The notes under the pieces are model-generated. The model saw only the letters and a program-made list of their open reading frames with translations, ran no database searches and was not told the origin of the DNA. DNA of 21,679 bases from JAGVPT01 sp963843065. GTDB lineage: Bacteria; Bacteroidota; Ignavibacteria; UBA10030; UBA8401. A program made the position numbers and the translations under genes. The DNA is taken from contig CAWJKX010000014.1 in the NCBI GenBank assembly GCA_963843065.1, positions 1 through 21,679 on the forward strand, read 5' to 3'. How positions within the stretch are numbered: the stretch's first letter is position 1; the number at the start of each line of letters is the position of its first letter. Positions 17,427 to 21,679 of the stretch are shown piece by piece.

Positions 17427-17936
17427 ATGAGAAAATTTTGCAGCGTTGTGTTTGCCGGATGCCTGATGTTGTGCCTGACAGACGCGAAGGCGCAGATCAA
17501 TCCCAGCTCTTTTCTTTCAGCGACATCGGTGGGAACGACAAGTACAAACTTTTATTTTGCACGCCCCAACGATCTCACCATTATCGTGAATGTGATAGGA
17601 TTTGTTGAAAGACCCGGCCGGTACGAAATTGCAAGTTCGATTGACCTGATCAACTTAATTTCGTTAGCCGGCGGACCTACACCCGACGGTTCGCTGAGTA
17701 AAGTGACCATCATCCGGATCGACGGAAAGGGAGAAAAAACCACACGCCGGGAAATTCACGTTGACCTGGAAGATCTTTCCGTGGTAAAACAGGAAGATTT
17801 ACAGCTTGCCCCGGGGGATATGATTCTGGTGAACCGAACAAACTGGTCAAAGTTCAGGGACGCCTTCGAAGTGGTAGTAGAGGCCTCGGCGGTTACGATA
17901 GCCGTTACACAGGTTCTTTTATATACGAAAAAGTAA
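17427..17936 (+). CDS. SLBB-domain polysaccharide export protein
   Basis: A 169-residue periplasmic or outer-membrane-associated protein. Signal peptide MRKFCSVVFAGCLMLCLTDA, with likely cleavage after AKA. The body has an SLBB domain (about residues 45-110: VNVIGFVERPGRYEIAS, INLISLAGGPTPDGSLSKV) and the LAPGDMILVNRTNWSKFRD stretch often seen at the end of Wza-like proteins, then a final hydrophobic segment. It is shorter than a full Wza because it lacks the N-terminal poly-export domain, so it may be an accessory partner of Wzc. An in-frame TTG at 17409 would add six residues before the signal peptide; ATG 17427 is preferred because the hydrophobic core follows directly. Confidence 0.85.
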   Translation: MRKFCSVVFAGCLMLCLTDAKAQINPSSFLSATSVGTTSTNFYFARPNDLTIIVNVIGFVERPGRYEIASSIDLINLISLAGGPTPDGSLSKVTIIRIDGKGEKTTRREIHVDLEDLSVVKQEDLQLAPGDMILVNRTNWSKFRDAFEVVVEASAVTIAVTQVLLYTKK

Positions 17937-18000
17937 TATGAGGCACAAAAAATGTTTCTCGCCAAGGCGCTGGCAAAGCCATCCTCCGAAGGAGTCCTTC

Positions 18001-18284
18001 GGACAGGGTGAACAGATCTTTTTTTCTTACGCTTAACAGAAAGCAGGTTCATCCTGAGTAATCCCGTTCCGCTTCAGCGGAACGGGAGCATCGAAGGACA
18101 AAGAAAGGCCTTTCGACTCTCCCGTTCCGCTGAAGCCCAACGGGATCGCTAGTGCCCTTCGACGCGTGGCGCGATGAAGCTGCGCCACTTGCTCAGGGCA
18201 AACAACTTTATTTAAGCTTCCAAAAAACCACATTCATCCTGAGTAATCCCGTTCCGCTGAAGCGGAACGGGAGCATCGAAGGAC
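18001..18284. repeat. two bipartite palindromic repeats in tandem (copies 4 and 5)
   Basis: Copy 4 has a linker with AGCGTAAGAAAAAAAGATCTG on the minus strand (within 18010-18046) and a right arm 18048-18098 with core CCCGTTCCGCTTCAGCGGAA. A half unit with CCCGTTCCGCTGAAGCCCAA follows near 18120. Copy 5 has a left arm at about 18155-18200, a linker with AACTTTATTTAAGCTT, and a right arm 18233-18284 with the same CCCGTTCCGCTGAAGCGGAA core. The cluster fills the gap between the SLBB and NusG-like genes and ends about 43 bases before the latter. No gene is seen in 17937-18326. Confidence 0.8.
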
Positions 18285-18326
18285 AGGGTGAACAATTTTT
18301 TACAAAGACAAGATTATTTTTTAAGA

Positions 18327-18842
18327 ATGTCAGTAGTGGTACCAGAATGGTATGCTCTCTATCTGCGCAGCAGGTACGAAAAGAAAGTAGCCCAGGAGTT
18401 GGAGAGGAAAGGCATTGAACAATTCCTTCCGTTGATCGAAGAGTTGCACGTATGGAGCGACCGGAAGAAAAAAGTGATGGAGCCTCTCTTCCGTGGATAC
18501 ATTTTCGTCAGGACCGATTTGCGGGACAGGGAGACAATCCTGAGGACAAACGGCGTTGTTCGGTTTGTCGGCATCAGGAACAAGCCGTCGCGGATTCCCG
18601 AACTGCAGATAGACTGGCTTCGGCGGGTGGTCGGCCAATCAAAAGAAGTCCAGCGCGAAACGTATCTCGAGGTCGGTGAAAGGGTGAGAATAATTTCCGG
18701 GCCGTTCATGGGGATCGAGGGGATTGTTAGCCGGGTGAAAGGAATCTCTCGCGTGATCGTGCCGATTGCAGCGGTGCAGCAGTCTGTTTCGTTTCAGGTA
18801 CCGTCAGAGCTTCTTGAAGTTATTCGCACAAGTGATGGATGA
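18327..18842 (+). CDS. NusG-like (UpxY/RfaH-type) transcription antiterminator
   Basis: A 171-residue specialised NusG paralogue that binds RNA polymerase and favours reading through long polysaccharide operons. The NGN domain spans about residues 5-100: PEWYALYLRSRYEKKVAQEL, GIEQFLPL, VMEPLFRGYIFVRTDL and VVRFVG. A KOW motif follows at about 125-150 (GERVRIISGPFMGIEGIV). The C-terminal region matches the UpxY/LoaP style rather than housekeeping NusG, which usually sits beside secE and ribosomal genes. A GTG at 18288 in the same frame lies at the edge of the repeat and adds 13 unlikely residues; ATG 18327 is preferred. The context, after Wzc and SLBB genes, fits an exopolysaccharide locus. 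Confidence 0.85.
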   Translation: MSVVVPEWYALYLRSRYEKKVAQELERKGIEQFLPLIEELHVWSDRKKKVMEPLFRGYIFVRTDLRDRETILRTNGVVRFVGIRNKPSRIPELQIDWLRRVVGQSKEVQRETYLEVGERVRIISGPFMGIEGIVSRVKGISRVIVPIAAVQQSVSFQVPSELLEVIRTSDG

Positions 18843-18920
18843 AGGCTTTTCGTTGCAGGACCCAAAAAAACTATCGTGAACGGATAATGCTCCTATTTTT
18901 TTTGCCGGAGGGCTAAAGAA

Positions 18921-21679
18921 ATGAAGCGAAAACTCGACCTCTTTCTTCTGACGTTGATTGCCATTCCGCTATTCCAGCCCGGAGGCGGTTTTGCCTATGG
19001 TCAGACGACGTATTATGTATCGTCGTCCACCGGGAATGATGTCAACAATGGTACTTCACCAGCGACGCCATGGAAGACGCCAAACAAGGTCACACTTCAT
19101 GCCGTTTTTCAACCCGGAGATCAAATTCTGTTCGCACGCGGCGACACGTTTCAGGGTGAAGTTACGCAACAATACAGCAACGGCACAGCAAGTCAGCGTA
19201 TTGTTTTTGGAGCTTATGGAACAGGTGCAAGACCAATAATTTATGGAGACTTCACTGGTGCGAGTTGGACGAAGACAACAGAGTTCGGGCATGACAGTAT
19301 CTATCAGATATTTACAGGCTATGTTAACAATTTGGCGTACAGTTATGAGTATTCTGCCGGTGCGTGGCGCTCGATATCACAAAAGAACGGCGGTAATCTT
19401 CATTTTTATCTAAGCACCTCCGACAGCCTTAAAAAGTTTTTGAATGGACTTGTGCCATCAAGTTATGGTTGGGGGAATGATACCTGTTGGGTAAAGACGT
19501 GGGATGGTAATACTCCGCAAGTCCATATCTTCCATGAGGGAAATTTCATCCGGGGAAGTTATGTGACAGTGAGGGATTGGGATTGTAGAAATGTTGGATA
19601 TGCTGTGGAAGCACTAAGTGGAAGCACATACACAAATATGATTGTGCGGAACATTTCAACGCACAACACGCCAAGCGTAGCGATATTCCTCACCGGAAAC
19701 TATGTTGATTGTGTAGTTGATTCCTGCACGGTTGACTCGACAGGATACACCGCAATCTATGATCAGTTTGGGAGAAACAATGCTTTTCGATATGACACAG
19801 TGACTAATGCTGTTCAAACTATTATGGGCTGTCCTATCAATGGCGCAGAAATATGTGGAATAGGATTTCAACAGGACACGAATTGTGTTTGTGAGTATAG
19901 CTCATTTACAAATTGTTATAATGCTGGATTCGACACCTATTACAACGTGAATGACACAGTTCGATATAATACATTTTCGAGCCCTCAGGATGGAGTGTAT
20001 TTAAATGGTACTGGATGGGTTTGTTACAACAACACGATTACGGAAACGGGTTCATCGACTGGTATTGGAATTAGAGTGGATATTCATGGAACGGGACAAA
20101 CATCAGCCTATAACAATACTATAACTAGCTACGGCAGTGGTCAAACATTTGGATCATCGGAGCCAGGCGGGGGAACCTGTGTTTTTCACAACAACAATAT
20201 CACTTTGATAGGACCAACGAATACTCGATTTGATGATTTTCAGATAACGACTGGAGTTACTTCTACCAACAACAGTTTTCGTGGAACAGCCGTATTCAAT
20301 GCTGGATTGTTCCCTAATGAACATCTCTATAATACTCTAGCGAGCTTTGAAGCCGCAACTGGCTATGAAAATGGCTCGACGCCACTGGTGGCATACTTTT
20401 CAGCCGAGAAACAAATTAATTTTGGCGTGCAAAAGCTTGGTCAATCTAAAGACACAACCGCGACAATGACAAACGAGGAGGGGACACATTAAAAATTACA
20501 GCCATCACCTCGACAAACAGTGCTTTTAGTCCAAGACCAACGATAAAGAACATAGCATATGATTAACTCTTTACAGATACTATTCGTTTCACACCGACAT
20601 CATTTGGCGAATTCAGTGGCAATATATTAATCGAGAGTAATGACACGGTTCTTGGCTAAAACCAGATACAATAACGGTCACCGGAACGTCGCCCTACCCG
20701 AACGATTGTCAATCAACTATCGCTCAATTTCGGAAATGTTGCCCACAATACCCCGAAACCACTGATAATACAAATAACAGATTCATCAATCAATACATTG
20801 TCAGTCGATTCTATTTATACGAAAACATCGCTCTTTGTTGTCAGTAAGACAAAAGATTCTGTCAGTACGAGCGACAGTGTCGTGATAACGTTTACACCTG
20901 CCGTTTTTGGGAGTTTCACAGATACGTTGTATCTCCGGAATAATTCGACTTCAGCTTTGATAAAAGTACCATTGTCCGGAACATCGCCGATCCGACATAG
21001 GGCTCAATCAATTGTCGCTCAATTTTGGAAATGTTGCGCGCGATTCCTCGAAACAGCAGATGCTGCAAATTTCTAATTCTACCGTTAACTTGTTGACGAT
21101 CGATTCTATCTATACGAAAACGTCAGTTTTTAAGGTTTCCAAAACAAATATTTCAATTCCGGCAATCGATAGCATTGCCGTCATCGTTCTCTCCCCTTGC
21201 TGTGGCGGGTTTTACCGATACGCTTAACCTGAGGAATAACTCAACCTCGGCACTAGTGAAGGTACCGTTGACCGGGAACTGCCCCTCGCCGCTGCTGATA
21301 TCTTCACAAAGTGGAATATTTTTCTCTAACCGGGCTCTTCAGGATTCAGCCATTATCACGGTGTATGCACGGAATGCCTCAGTCATTCCATTGTCAATAA
21401 GCAATATCACAACGACAAATAGCGCTTTCACTGTATCGCCGAAAACAGCAGGTATTTCGGGTTTCGACAGCACGGCATTGCGGATAGTCTTTAAGCCGGT
21501 GTTATTCGGAACGGTCATCGATACAATGACGGTCATCTCTGACGCAGGTGTTGTAAAGGTACCGTTAAGCGGAACATCGCCGTATCCGGTCATCAACGTG
21601 AACAAGTCAGCGATTAATTTCGGCCTTGTGGCGGCGTCCGATTCAAACTATCAGGCAATTCTGATCAGCAATACGTCCA
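18921..21679 (+). CDS. secreted beta-helix protein with repeated Ig-like (ASH) domains, broken and running off the window
   Basis: A secreted surface protein. Signal peptide MKRKLDLFLLTLIAIPLFQP, then TTYYVSSSTGNDVNNGTSPA and TPWKTPNKVTLHAVFQPGDQ, the usual opening of right-handed parallel beta-helix (pectate-lyase-like) proteins; beta-helix strands run to about residue 480. From about 20405 come repeats of about 100 residues of the choice-of-anchor-D/ASH type, each starting INFG or LNFGNVA and ending VPLSGTSP: near 20412, 20720, 21013, 21306 and 21613. The frame breaks near 20487, has in-frame TAA codons near 20563 and 20658, and breaks again near 20665-20700, 20995-21010 and 21190-21210; the last part is open to the window end. 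No catalytic residues were identified. A strong ribosome binding site, GGAGG, precedes ATG 18921. This gene looks more AT-rich than its neighbours. Confidence 0.8.

Overview
The window looks like a contig from a bacterium of the Bacteroidota/FCB group, most like Ignavibacteria and their relatives. The evidence is two secreted proteins ending in the type IX secretion (T9SS) sorting domain with the NPFNP motif, a PorV-type outer-membrane protein, an UpxY/NusG-like antiterminator, and a HAMP-less sensor kinase of a type common in that group. Species cannot be named from the sequence alone. No rRNA or tRNA gene and no CRISPR array was seen.

Layout. 1-2877: large T9SS cargo protein, broken near its 5' end. 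2880-3700: gene-free stretch with a short inverted-repeat element, a terminator-like hairpin, a tandem palindrome array and a second inverted repeat. 3729-5916: DUF2085 membrane protein overlapping a second membrane protein, convergent with a sensor histidine kinase. 6282-7548: purA (minus strand), split over three frames. 7549-8019: a MITE-like element with an 8-bp target duplication, and a palindrome. 8020-9464: small membrane protein and a secreted PAP2 phosphatase. 9465-10542: gene-poor, with a second MITE-like element (9-bp duplication). 10543-13316: porV-like gene, then a secreted Asp-box beta-propeller with a T9SS sorting domain. 13356-14503: array of GTCATTCC hairpin repeats, one of which contains a GIY-YIG nuclease gene between its arms. 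14600-17936: exopolysaccharide genes (Wzc-type tyrosine kinase/co-polymerase and an SLBB export protein). 18327-21679: NusG-like antiterminator and a secreted beta-helix protein with repeated Ig-like domains that runs off the right end.

Two functional themes link the genes. PorV is the T9SS outer-membrane shuttle that hands CTD-bearing cargo such as the proteins at 31-2877 and 11822-13316 to the sortase. The Wzc, SLBB and antiterminator genes look like the start of a capsule or exopolysaccharide locus.

Major caveat: at least eight otherwise well-conserved genes, including normally essential purA, carry single-base frameshifts, several next to short homopolymers. This points to indel errors in the consensus rather than mass gene decay, so most broken genes are annotated here as one continuous gene with break positions given.

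The most interesting signals are the GIY-YIG gene nested in a hairpin repeat whose sister copies lack the gene, and a family of bipartite palindromic repeats with a constant linker and exchangeable cores.
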